Positions 55,281 through 63,861 of a stretch of 64,000 nucleotides of DNA are shown piece by piece. This DNA is from Anaerolineae bacterium (lineage in GTDB: Bacteria > Chloroflexota > Anaerolineae > Aggregatilineales > Phototrophicaceae): assembly GCA_022821805.1 (NCBI GenBank), contig JAJECX010000042.1:181581-245580 (forward strand), given 5' to 3'. The position numbers were made by a program, and so were the translations under genes. A model generated the notes under the pieces. It was not told the origin of the DNA, ran no database searches, and saw only the letters and a list, made by a program, of their open reading frames with translations. The first letter of the stretch is position 1; each line of letters begins with the position of its first letter.

Positions 55281-55850
55281 ATGAAAAGTGTCTTGGAACA
55301 ATCATCACAGGCGCTGATTCTGCGCGGGGTTGTCGCCATTATTTTCGCGCTGCTGCTGATCGTGTTGCCAGTCGCTACGTTAACCGCGGGCGGACTTAGT
55401 GTTGTTTTACTATTTGGCATTTACGCGCTGGTTGATGGGCTGTCAACCATTTGGGGCTCGGTGAGGAAGCGCGAGGGCCACTGGATTTTGATGTTGCTGG
55501 TGGGCTTGGTGAGCGTGATTGCGGGTTTGGTTGTTTTGGCTAATCCCGTTGCCTCTGGCGTATTGGTATCGGTATTGGTCATCAATATTGTCGCCATCAG
55601 GTCGATAGTTGGCGGCGTCCTAGAGATAATCAGCGCCTATCGCCTGCGCGAAGAGATCGACAATGAATGGCTTTTGGGCATCAGCGGTTTCGCCTCGTTG
55701 GCTTTTGGCTTGATTCTGCTTTCGCGGCCCGGTGAAGCGGTTGCGGCGCTGCTGCTAATCCTGCCCTTTTACCTGCTGGTCTCTGGCGTCATGCAGATCG
55801 CGCTAGGCTTGAAGGTGCGCTCTTGGCAGGGAGATCTGGCGAAAGCATAA
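55281..55850 (+). CDS. HdeD family membrane protein (DUF308)
   Basis: 189 aa, six short helices in two or three DUF308 repeats (LRGVVAIIFALLLIVLP; LVGLVSVIAGLVVLANPVAS; GFASLAFGLILLSRPGEA). E. coli HdeD contributes to acid resistance; the role here is unknown. GGAGG precedes the ATG and TATACA lies about 35 nt further up. Confidence 0.9.
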   Translation: MKSVLEQSSQALILRGVVAIIFALLLIVLPVATLTAGGLSVVLLFGIYALVDGLSTIWGSVRKREGHWILMLLVGLVSVIAGLVVLANPVASGVLVSVLVINIVAIRSIVGGVLEIISAYRLREEIDNEWLLGISGFASLAFGLILLSRPGEAVAALLLILPFYLLVSGVMQIALGLKVRSWQGDLAKA

Positions 55851-55913
55851 TCCTAGGCGGGGGTTATCGCAGCACGCTTCTAAGCGTTCCGTAACGCAAG
55901 AACGGCGCCCTTC

Positions 55914-56675
55914 TTACGCGTGCGCCCAGCCTTCCCAGCCGCGCGCGCTCCAGGCGGAATACAAGGCGATTGCGCCCGCCGTCGCCACATTGAGACTGCC
56001 GACCTCGCCGCGCATTGGCAGCGTCAACAGCAGGTCGCAAGTATCGCGCACAAGACGACGCAAGCCTTCGCCCTCGCTGCCCATCACTAGCCCAAGCGAC
56101 ATATTGAGGTCGGTCTTGTCGAGCGGCGGGATATTTGGCCCCACATCGAGTCCAACTAGCCAGACATCCTGCTCTTTTAGTTCCCGCATCGCGTTGACCA
56201 GATTGGGCACCTGCGCGACATTGGTATGCTCAACCGCGCCCGAGGAAGCGTTGACCACCGCCGGTGTCACCGCCACGCTGCGCCGCTCTTGGATAATGAT
56301 GCCGTGAATCCCGACTGCGTCGCTGACCCGAATCAGAGAGCCGACATTCTGCGGATCCTTTAGCAAGTCGAGCAGCAAGATGAAAGGCTTCTCGCGGTGG
56401 CGGGCGGCATGGGCTTGGATGTCTTCAAGATCGCAGTAGGGATAGGGACCGACGCGAAGCGCCAAGCCCTGGTGATTGCCGCTGTTCGCCAAGTCATCGA
56501 GTATGCGCCGCTGCACTCGTTGCACTGGCACGCCGAGTTCTTCCGCCATGCTCATGGCATCGCCGACCGCCCCGCGCTTCTCGGCGCGCTCGTGGATCAT
56601 CAACGCGTCCACCTGGCGCCGTCCAGCGCGCATCGCTTCAATGACCGCCCAGTGTCCATAAAGGAATTCAGGCAT
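55914..56675 (-). CDS. rlmB: TrmH-family 23S rRNA 2'-O-methyltransferase (RlmB type)
   Basis: 253 aa SpoU enzyme: N-terminal substrate-binding domain (FLYGHWAVIEAMRAGRRQVD) and knotted SAM domain with LLLDLLKDPQNVGSLIR (motif 1), LVMGSEGEGLRRLV (motif 2) and LPMRGEVGSLNVATAGAIAL (motif 3). These are the RlmB/TrmH hallmarks. It methylates a ribose in 23S rRNA or tRNA; rRNA G2251 is the classical target. Confidence 0.92.
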   Translation of the reverse strand: MPEFLYGHWAVIEAMRAGRRQVDALMIHERAEKRGAVGDAMSMAEELGVPVQRVQRRILDDLANSGNHQGLALRVGPYPYCDLEDIQAHAARHREKPFILLLDLLKDPQNVGSLIRVSDAVGIHGIIIQERRSVAVTPAVVNASSGAVEHTNVAQVPNLVNAMRELKEQDVWLVGLDVGPNIPPLDKTDLNMSLGLVMGSEGEGLRRLVRDTCDLLLTLPMRGEVGSLNVATAGAIALYSAWSARGWEGWAHA

Positions 56676-56704
56676 TTCTTTCAGCTTTCCAGCTTGAGGA
56701 CGGG

Positions 56705-58234
56705 TTACTCTCTGTCTTCAAACAACTGTAACTGTTTGTCAACATTTGTTCGATCAAAATTTACAGATGCGCCGAAAGAGGTGGTGGCGCAATTCGTCAA
56801 TTGATCAATGTTCACTTGCTTATAAACAGCATTTAGTTTTATCCGCTCCAACACGCCCTTCGTGATGGGCCTTTTTGAATCCGAAAAAGTGATGCTAGCT
56901 AGAAACTGACTCACTTTAGGGTGATTCAACAGAGCGCATACTAAGTAAGCCATCCACTCTTCATCAAATGACAAGGAATAGCAGGTGTCATCTGAAAGAA
57001 CCGGTTTGCCCTGATATTCAGAAACCACCACGAATCGTGCGGGCAAGTAGAAGCCTGACACCACAACCTTGTAGGGTTGAAAGGAGTATTTGCCTACGCC
57101 AAACATCGAGAACCTTGGAGCATTCTTATAGATGCTTGATTTTCGAGAGTCCATTTGGTCTGCGTGCAAGTTCAAGTAACGCCAGAGTTTTGGAGCAGTA
57201 TCTCGCAAATGCAAAGTTTGCTGACCCACTTTCTTTTGCGTCGCTATTACGTATTTTCTGGGTACAAAGCCAGAACTGATTGATTGCACATCTGAACTCT
57301 TTAGAAGAGGGTAGAGATAGTCCTTTTCGATATCGACAAGGTCTCCATATCCATTTGTCAGAACGCTATCACGATATGTTAATTCCATAACCTTTGCTGC
57401 GTCATGTTTAACGCCTTGGCGCCAGATAAGCTGACTGGTTCCCTCCAAGTCCGCAACTTGGCGATAAGAGTCTAAGTCTGCCACGATATTGTTGCCATAA
57501 AAGCCAAATGTTCTTGTATGGCTTGCATCCAGCAGGTTGTCGTATTCGGCAACATCATAAGAGATTTCGCCTTGGTTGAGATCCAATCTAAATAGCCCTG
57601 CATCAACAGCAACGTTAAACCACCGTTGCGCCTCAATGTGATATAAGGACATGCTGTTTACAGGCAACTTCCTGTCTAGAACAAATTGCGCGACTCTGCG
57701 GGCAACTGATGTTTTGCACAACAGAGCAATAGTTACTGGCTCACCAACAAACTCGTGAATGAGTTTTAGCCAGACTGCTTCAGCAATGTCAAAATTCGAT
57801 TTGCCGGTTATCGCATCAAGACCTGAAAGTCTTTGAAAATTTGATTTCCCTGGAAGATTCTTACCATTTAATCGCCCTTGTTCTGCATTAGTTATCCATG
57901 GAGGGTTTCCAACGACGAGAAGTGGGGACAAAGTATTCCATTGCAGGGACGTGGCTAAATTGATGTCAAAAATATCCTGTTGGTATATCGAAATTCTCAC
58001 CAGTTCTGAGCGGATTCGCTTGGACTGCTCTACATAACTCTGCTGTATTTCCAGTCCAATTATCTCGCGAACACCGGCCGCCTGTTCGATGCACACGCGT
58101 ATGAAATTACCTTGACCACAAGTCGGTTCCAGAATACGCTCCCACTGTAGCCCATCGGCATACAGCCGTGAAATAACATTGCGCGCGAGCTGGACAGGAG
58201 TCTGGAAGTCGCCAAGGATTTTTCTTTTGCTCAC
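56705..58234 (-). CDS. Type II N6-adenine DNA methyltransferase
   Basis: 509 aa. SAM motif LEPTCGQGNFIR near residue 36, catalytic NPPWITN near 110 (NPPY/W type for adenine N6), and a C-terminal part with target-recognition character. The GTG start overlaps the stop of the upstream endonuclease gene as GTGA; 22 more open codons upstream are not conserved. It is of the TaqI/Eco57I-like gamma class. AT content is visibly above that of neighbours, which suggests horizontal arrival. Confidence 0.87.
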   Translation of the reverse strand: MSKRKILGDFQTPVQLARNVISRLYADGLQWERILEPTCGQGNFIRVCIEQAAGVREIIGLEIQQSYVEQSKRIRSELVRISIYQQDIFDINLATSLQWNTLSPLLVVGNPPWITNAEQGRLNGKNLPGKSNFQRLSGLDAITGKSNFDIAEAVWLKLIHEFVGEPVTIALLCKTSVARRVAQFVLDRKLPVNSMSLYHIEAQRWFNVAVDAGLFRLDLNQGEISYDVAEYDNLLDASHTRTFGFYGNNIVADLDSYRQVADLEGTSQLIWRQGVKHDAAKVMELTYRDSVLTNGYGDLVDIEKDYLYPLLKSSDVQSISSGFVPRKYVIATQKKVGQQTLHLRDTAPKLWRYLNLHADQMDSRKSSIYKNAPRFSMFGVGKYSFQPYKVVVSGFYLPARFVVVSEYQGKPVLSDDTCYSLSFDEEWMAYLVCALLNHPKVSQFLASITFSDSKRPITKGVLERIKLNAVYKQVNIDQLTNCATTSFGASVNFDRTNVDKQLQLFEDRE

Positions 58235-58881
58235 AGTAAGTTGTCTACGCCGTCTACCTGCCCTGCGATTGATATGGTCCGAGTATATTGAAGCCGCCAT
58301 TGAAGAGCATTAGAAATTGTAACGTACCCTTGCTTTGGCGGGTCCGCAAGGATTCTCTCTGCCAATAATCTTCGCCCAACATCGTCAAGCGGAAGGTTTC
58401 TCTCTTCCAGAAAGGCATCTATGTCATCCAAGTTTGCGCCGTTGTTAAGAATCCTGATGATACCGTTTGTGGTCTGATAGTCGGCCGTTCGCTTGTCCGC
58501 AACAAAAACTGCGTTGACAAAGTTCAGATATGCAAGTTCACTCTCAGAATCATCCAGTTTGTCATACACGAATACCATGAGATGGTAACCCAAACCATAT
58601 ACCTTTTGTTCAGCTGATCTATACGGACAAGAGGACTGCGGTTGGCGAGTTGAAGTGACCTTCAAGTCAACGCCAAGTTCTGGAAAATCAATGCCTCTTA
58701 CGGAACTGCCGATGACGTATTGATAATCTTCCCCCAAATGCGCATGAAATTGTTGTTCAACATACGTTCCGACGGCTTTGCCATCTGTTACGCCAAACAG
58801 CGAGTCAATTCCGCGCTGACTAAGGGACCGCAGAAAAATACTTGCTTCAAGTTTGATATCAGTTACAGTGAGGCCTGTCAT
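58231..58881 (-). CDS. Type II restriction endonuclease (PD-(D/E)XK)
   Basis: 216 aa, translated ahead of and coupled to the methyltransferase. The candidate nuclease core is SSVRGIDFPELGVDLKVTS (about residues 58-76), giving D-x(n)-DLK, followed by a strand-helix pair. The order endonuclease-then-methyltransferase with a 4-nt overlap is unusual, as many systems make the methylase first. AT-rich like its partner. Recognition sequence cannot be read from sequence. Confidence 0.75.
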   Translation of the reverse strand: MTGLTVTDIKLEASIFLRSLSQRGIDSLFGVTDGKAVGTYVEQQFHAHLGEDYQYVIGSSVRGIDFPELGVDLKVTSTRQPQSSCPYRSAEQKVYGLGYHLMVFVYDKLDDSESELAYLNFVNAVFVADKRTADYQTTNGIIRILNNGANLDDIDAFLEERNLPLDDVGRRLLAERILADPPKQGYVTISNALQWRLQYTRTISIAGQVDGVDNLL

Positions 58882-58958
58882 TGAACTAACTCAACAGATC
58901 TGGACTTAGAGAAGGGAGGGATAGTTTTCACTATGCGCCTACCCTTGGAATAATCCCA

Positions 58959-60422
58959 TTAATTCAACTTCCAAATCGTGCCATCGACCCGATCTTCCAG
59001 GACGATTCCGAGCGCCGCCAGTTGATCGCGAATCTGATCGCTGCGGGCATAGTCGCGATCGGCGCGAGCCTGCGCGCGCATCTTGATCAGCAATTCAATC
59101 AGCGCCGCCTCGCGCTGTCCGTCGCCGCCCTGACGCGTTTCTACCGCCGGCACCAATCCCAGCACATCGCCGCCAAGAGCGGAATAGGTATCGTCTATAG
59201 CCCTCAGCGTTGCGGCGCCCACTACAGTTTCGCTGTTCAGCAGCGTGTTAACGTCGCGTGTCAAGTCTTGCAGCACGGCGATGCCGCGGGGCGAGTTAAA
59301 GTCATCGTCCATCACGCTGGCGAAGTCCGCTTTTGCCGTCTCCAGGCGAGCCAGGAAACCGTTGCCGGCGTCCACCGCTGGCGCGCTGTTCAACTGTTGA
59401 CGAACAAGCCGAACCGCATTCATCAGCCGCTCCCAACCCGATTTCGCCGACGCCAGCGCCTCGTCGCTGAAGACGACCGGGTTGCTGTAATGCGAAGTCA
59501 GGATGAAATAACGCAGCTCCTGCGGGCGATACATTTGCAGCGCGTCTTTGATCGTGATGTAATTGCCCAGCGACTTGCTCATTTTGACCGGAATGCCCTC
59601 ATCGGGATCCAGCACATTTAGACTGCCGGTTAACATCCAATAATTGGCGAAACCAACGTCGTTTGCCGATTCGCTCTGCGCGATTTCGTTTTCGTTATGC
59701 GGGTAGATATTGTCGATGCCCCCGCCATGAATATCGAAGTTGGCGCCCAAATATTTCTTCGCCATCGCCGAGCATTCGATATGCCAGCCGGGGAAGCCGA
59801 CGCCCCATGGACTGTTCCAGCGCAGAATATGCTCGGGTTCAGCTCGTTTCCACAAAGCGAAATCTGCCGGATGCCGTTTGTCGCCGCCGACCAATTCGCG
59901 AGACTCATCATGCTGCTCCTCGACTCGCCGGTTTGACAACTTGCCATAATCGGCATCGCTTAACACATCAAAATAAACATTGCCATCTACGGCATAGGCG
60001 TGCCCGTTGGCGATGAGCGTTTCGATCATCTCAATCTGCTCCGGCACATGGCCGCTCGCTCGCGGCGAAATGTCGGGCCGTTGAACACCCAAGGCATCCA
60101 TGTCTTCGAAATAACTGCGCGTATAAGTCTCGACAATTTGCATCGGCTTGGCGTTGAGCTGGGCAGCGCGGCGAAGGATGCGGTCTTCCTCGTTGGCTAG
60201 CAGATGGCCGACATCGGTGATGTTCTGCACATAAAGCAAGTCGTCGCCGCGATATCGCAGATAACGCGCCACTACGTCAAAGGAGACGTAGGTCTTGGCG
60301 TGACCCAGATGGGAGTGTTCGTAAACAGTTGGACCGCAGACGTACATGCCGACGCGCCCCTCGTGGATTGGCGCAAACGGCTGTTTCTGCCGTCCCAAAA
60401 CGTTGAAGATCTGCAATGTCAT
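58959..60422 (-). CDS. cysS: Cysteinyl-tRNA synthetase
   Basis: 487 aa class I synthetase. Zinc ligand Cys in YVCGPTVYEHSHLGHAKTYV with the HLGH version of the HIGH motif, WHIECSAMAKKYLG with the second zinc set, and KMSKS in VKMSKSLGN near residue 284. C-terminal DALR-like anticodon domain complete. Alone between the restriction-modification genes and the GNAT gene. Confidence 0.97.
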   Translation of the reverse strand: MTLQIFNVLGRQKQPFAPIHEGRVGMYVCGPTVYEHSHLGHAKTYVSFDVVARYLRYRGDDLLYVQNITDVGHLLANEEDRILRRAAQLNAKPMQIVETYTRSYFEDMDALGVQRPDISPRASGHVPEQIEMIETLIANGHAYAVDGNVYFDVLSDADYGKLSNRRVEEQHDESRELVGGDKRHPADFALWKRAEPEHILRWNSPWGVGFPGWHIECSAMAKKYLGANFDIHGGGIDNIYPHNENEIAQSESANDVGFANYWMLTGSLNVLDPDEGIPVKMSKSLGNYITIKDALQMYRPQELRYFILTSHYSNPVVFSDEALASAKSGWERLMNAVRLVRQQLNSAPAVDAGNGFLARLETAKADFASVMDDDFNSPRGIAVLQDLTRDVNTLLNSETVVGAATLRAIDDTYSALGGDVLGLVPAVETRQGGDGQREAALIELLIKMRAQARADRDYARSDQIRDQLAALGIVLEDRVDGTIWKLN

Positions 60423-60527
60423 TATTCACCCAGTCCCTCGGTAGATGCAGGCTCAATGCGGCATATTGTAGCAGAAACGATTCCATTGTGAACAAGGCAT
60501 GCTTTTCGCCAGCACGCGCGCCACCCG

Positions 60528-61436
60528 TTATGCGACCGGCTTGGCGTATTCATGGATGTCGTGCAGCTTCTTAAAGCCGACCGAAGCGTAGAGCGCTGCC
60601 GCGGCCGGATTCTCCGATGCTGGCGCGTGGCAAACGTAGGCGCATTTGATGCCGCGTTCCGCCTGCATGCGCCTCAGAACACGAACCATCAGCGCTTTGC
60701 CAATCCCTCGGCGGCGGAAATCAGCATGAGCGCCCACCGGCTCGAATAGCAGCGAGCGGTTGACATCGTCAATCCAGACGTTGGTAAAGGCTGCGAAACG
60801 GCCGTCCGGCGCCTCCACAACAAACTCGTATTCCAAATGAGGCGAGCGAAAAACTTTAGCGTACGATTCGGCATTCCACTTGCTGGTGAAGCTGTGATTA
60901 TGCACATCAGCCAGCCGCTCCGCGTCGTCCGCCGTCGCTTGGCGAAAGCGGAAGCCGGGCGGCAGTTCGGCGACTGGAAAGCTCTTGAACTCGTGCCGCG
61001 TCAAGCTGAAGCCGTGCTTTGAATGCTTGTATCCGCGCTCTTCAACAAAGGCTATGAAATCCGGGTCGCAGTCGAAGACATCAAGAGCAAGCTCTTTCAT
61101 GCGTAGGCCGAACCTTTCTGCAAGGACCAAGGTTTCGCCTTCGCAGAAATCGACTAAGCGCGCATGTTCGTCGCTGAGCCATAGCGCGGGCGTCACTTGC
61201 AGATCAAAAGCCTCCCAATGCGGGTAAAGAATCGCAATGGCGCAGATCTCGCCGGCGTCGTCCAGCCAATAACGCATCATATCAGCCGGATCGTAGGCGT
61301 AGCAGCCGTTGAACAAGCGATGCCCGATATCGCCCTTGTGCAAGTAATTGCAGTGGCCGCGGGCGCGCGACCAAGCCATCAACGCCACCTGCGCGCGGTA
61401 GAGATCTTCCGGTTCTTGATAACAGCAAGCCTTCAC
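60528..61436 (-). CDS. GNAT family acetyltransferase
   Basis: 302 aa, apparently two GNAT-like halves. The C-terminal one has the acetyl-CoA loop ADFRRRGIGKALMVRVL near residue 240 and ENPAAAALYASVGF near 280. The N-terminal half lacks the loop and is probably a degenerate copy. The GTG start shares one base with the stop of the upstream GT4 gene (TAGTG), so the two are coupled. Substrate unknown. Confidence 0.85.
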   Translation of the reverse strand: MKACCYQEPEDLYRAQVALMAWSRARGHCNYLHKGDIGHRLFNGCYAYDPADMMRYWLDDAGEICAIAILYPHWEAFDLQVTPALWLSDEHARLVDFCEGETLVLAERFGLRMKELALDVFDCDPDFIAFVEERGYKHSKHGFSLTRHEFKSFPVAELPPGFRFRQATADDAERLADVHNHSFTSKWNAESYAKVFRSPHLEYEFVVEAPDGRFAAFTNVWIDDVNRSLLFEPVGAHADFRRRGIGKALMVRVLRRMQAERGIKCAYVCHAPASENPAAAALYASVGFKKLHDIHEYAKPVA

Positions 61437-62695
61437 TATTTCGACCTCCCCGCCGCTAGCTCTATAGACTTGTCGTACATCGCTACCATTTTAGCCACCT
61501 GCTGCTCCAGCGAGAAACACCTTCGAACGCGCTCGCGTCCACGCCAGCCCATCCCCCGCCGCATTCCCGAATCGCGCAAGAGGCGCTCCAGCCTTTCGGC
61601 AAAAACCTCGGTATCAAAGGGATTCACGATGTAGCCTGTTTCGCCATCGACCACGGCTTCCCGCGCGCCGCCGAAACCAGTCGCCACCACCGGTTTGCCC
61701 GCAGCCATCGCTTCCAAAACCACTGTCGGAAAGGGGTCGAGATAGATAGAGGGCACAGCCACTACATCCGCCAACTGATAGGCGGCGCGCAGCTCATCGC
61801 CGCTCAGCCACCCACCCAAACAGATTAGGTGGCGCAATTGCGCGAATTCCTGCGTAACTTGCCTGTCCATATCGCGCGAGGTCAATAGCAGCAGACGCAA
61901 TTGCGGAAATTGTTGGCGAAGCGCATTTAGCGCCAGCAACATTTGCCGCAAGCCCTTCTCCGCCGTCAAGCGGCCCGCGATCAGAATCACTTGCTTCCCA
62001 TTAAGATCAAGCCGCCGTCGCAGATCATCAACGAGGGTTTCATCATTCGCTTGCCATTCATTTACATGAATGCCGTTGTGGACCAGGTCAACCGGGGGCA
62101 TATCGTTAGCGGCCAAGGCATCGGCCAAAGCCTGACTTGGCGCAGTGCGGATATGTGTATTTCGCTCCAGGCAGCGTCTGATACTCCTGTTGCGGAAAGG
62201 GTTGTAGCGGAAGCGATTCTGACGCAGATTGTAGCCACTTGGCAGGCGAGTATCAGCGCGGTCAAAATCTTCGGGACGGCTTGCCGCAAACGAAGCTGGG
62301 AGCTTGCCATAGGCGAAGGTCATCGCGTCGTGCGCGCTGAACACGACGCCGCAGCCGGCGTCGCGCGCCACTTTGAGCGTACGATACGAAAGGAAAGAAT
62401 GAATATTGTGCGCATTCACGACATCGGGCTGGATCCGACGAAGCAGTGTGCCAAAAGCGCCGGCCGTTTGCGGATTCCAAAGGGAGAGCCAGGCGCGGAA
62501 ACGCTCCGGGTAATGCGCGCGCAGGTGGTAGACGGGGATGCCATCGCGAACCTCCTCAAATGACGCTGCCGGCGTCGCGGCGACGACATGTGCCTCGTGG
62601 TCCCCCGACAAGCCATGCGCCAGCCGCCAGACAACGGCTTCCGCTCCGCCCTTGCCTTCTGGCGGAATCCGGTCATTGAGGAGTAGGATCTTCAT
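61436..62695 (-). CDS. Glycosyltransferase family 4
   Basis: 419-aa GT-B enzyme: N-terminus KILLLNDRIPPEGKGGAEAV, donor-site loop VILIAGRLTAEKGLRQML near residue 230, and PFPTVVLEAMAAGKPVVATGFGG with the EX7E-type pattern. ATG 62695 begins the family; the 49-codon upstream extension crosses a hairpin repeat and is not coding. It likely transfers a sugar to a surface polysaccharide precursor. Confidence 0.9.
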   Translation of the reverse strand: MKILLLNDRIPPEGKGGAEAVVWRLAHGLSGDHEAHVVAATPAASFEEVRDGIPVYHLRAHYPERFRAWLSLWNPQTAGAFGTLLRRIQPDVVNAHNIHSFLSYRTLKVARDAGCGVVFSAHDAMTFAYGKLPASFAASRPEDFDRADTRLPSGYNLRQNRFRYNPFRNRSIRRCLERNTHIRTAPSQALADALAANDMPPVDLVHNGIHVNEWQANDETLVDDLRRRLDLNGKQVILIAGRLTAEKGLRQMLLALNALRQQFPQLRLLLLTSRDMDRQVTQEFAQLRHLICLGGWLSGDELRAAYQLADVVAVPSIYLDPFPTVVLEAMAAGKPVVATGFGGAREAVVDGETGYIVNPFDTEVFAERLERLLRDSGMRRGMGWRGRERVRRCFSLEQQVAKMVAMYDKSIELAAGRSK

Positions 62696-62771
62696 GACTT
62701 GATTTAACCACAATCCCTCGCAAGTTACGACTTGCCGCCGACAGAGGACGCACATGATAAATTGCGCAATC

Positions 62772-62800
62772 TGTAGGGCGAGCCTTGGGTCGCCCGCAGC
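62772..62800. repeat. Hairpin repeat copy 11
   Basis: CTGTAGGGCGAGCC, TT, GGGTCGCCCGCAG in the divergent gap between the GT4 gene and the DUF697-like gene; 8-bp stem with one mismatch. Confidence 0.75.
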
Positions 62801-62881
62801 CAGCGCAGATCGCAGTTTCGCCATGCAACGCAAGCGGAGCAAAATCGTATAAGTAATGAATCAACCATTCGGGAGAGCATG

Positions 62882-63340
62882 ATGTCGAAAACTTTACAGG
62901 ATGCGGACCGTGAAGCGCGCAAACTGGTGGCGAATTGGACGACAGGCGCCGCCTTGACCGGCTGGATTCCCGGCAGCGCTTTCTTCCTCACGGCAGCCGA
63001 CACCGCCATGATCCACCAGGTGGCGAGCGCCTATGAGGTCAGCGCCTTTGATATGGATCACCTGAGCGGGACCTTGGGCGGCGTCGTCGGCAGCGCGATT
63101 GCCGGTGGTGTCATTGCCGAGGTCGTCGGCGTAATTCCGCTGGTGGGATGGGCGGTCAAAAGCGCCGCGATGGCAGCTAAAGCCAAAGTCATCGGCGATG
63201 CGGTAATCAAGTACTTCCGCGAACGCTCCGATTTGCCGGACACGAAAGTCCTCATCCCGATGGAAGCCCCCGATGACGAGAAGCCCAAGATCGCGCCCAA
63301 AGGGAAAACGGATATCACCATCGAGCAAGACGACGACTGA
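62882..63340 (+). CDS. DUF697-like membrane-associated protein, copy 1
   Basis: 152 aa. Starts SKTLQDADREARKLVANWTT, then a hydrophobic Gly/Ala-rich region (GWIPGSAFFLTAADTAMIHQ; AEVVGVIPLVGWAVKSAAMA) of the DUF697 type, and a soluble acidic tail. Two adjacent ATGs (62879, 62882) follow GGGAG. DUF697 domains often accompany GTPases; none is nearby. Role unknown. Confidence 0.72.
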   Translation: MSKTLQDADREARKLVANWTTGAALTGWIPGSAFFLTAADTAMIHQVASAYEVSAFDMDHLSGTLGGVVGSAIAGGVIAEVVGVIPLVGWAVKSAAMAAKAKVIGDAVIKYFRERSDLPDTKVLIPMEAPDDEKPKIAPKGKTDITIEQDDD

Positions 63341-63458
63341 GCGGCTAGGTAGCTGAGTTTATTCACCGAATACACCGAGTAACAAGGGGCGATACAGTGT
63401 GTCACACACACGCGCCTTTGACTGTCCCCGCGCATAGCCCAATATGCGACGTGTGTCT

Positions 63459-63487
63459 TGCGGGCGTCTATGCGAAACGCCCTTACA
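63459..63487. repeat. Hairpin repeat copy 12
   Basis: TGCGGGCGT, CTATGCGAA, ACGCCCTTACA between the two DUF697-like genes; short 6-bp stem, the most degenerate copy. Confidence 0.6.
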
Positions 63488-63544
63488 ATTCGCCGTGTGT
63501 CCTGGTAATATTCGGTCGACATATTCTTATATGGGACGAGCCGA

Positions 63545-63861
63545 ATGGCCAAAAAAACTTTGGAAGATGCAGAGCGTGAAGCAAAAAGAATTATTCTCGG
63601 ATGGACAGCAGGTGCTGCACTAACGGGTTGGGTACCCGGCAGCGCTTTTTTTCTTTCTGCGGCGGATTTGGCAATGATTACGCAGGTCGCCCGAGCGTTT
63701 GAAGTAAAGGATATTGATACGGAGAATGTGACTTTCGTAGTACGTCAAGCATTGCTTGGTGGTGGAACCGCCAAAGTCATAAGTGAAGCAATCGGTTTCG
63801 TGCCTATATTTGGTTGGATGGCAAAAAGTGCTACGATGGCTGCGAAAGCGCATTTGGTAGG
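63545..63861 (+). pseudogene. DUF697-like protein, copy 2, truncated by an insertion
   Basis: Clear paralogue of the preceding gene (KKTLEDAEREAKRIILGWTA; GWVPGSAFFLSAADLAMITQ; SEAIGFVPIFGWMAKSATMA) for about 105 residues. Homology ends at AKAHLVG, where the IS481-like end begins. The remaining open frame to 63979 is read-through into the element, not original protein. More AT-rich than copy 1. Confidence 0.75.
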
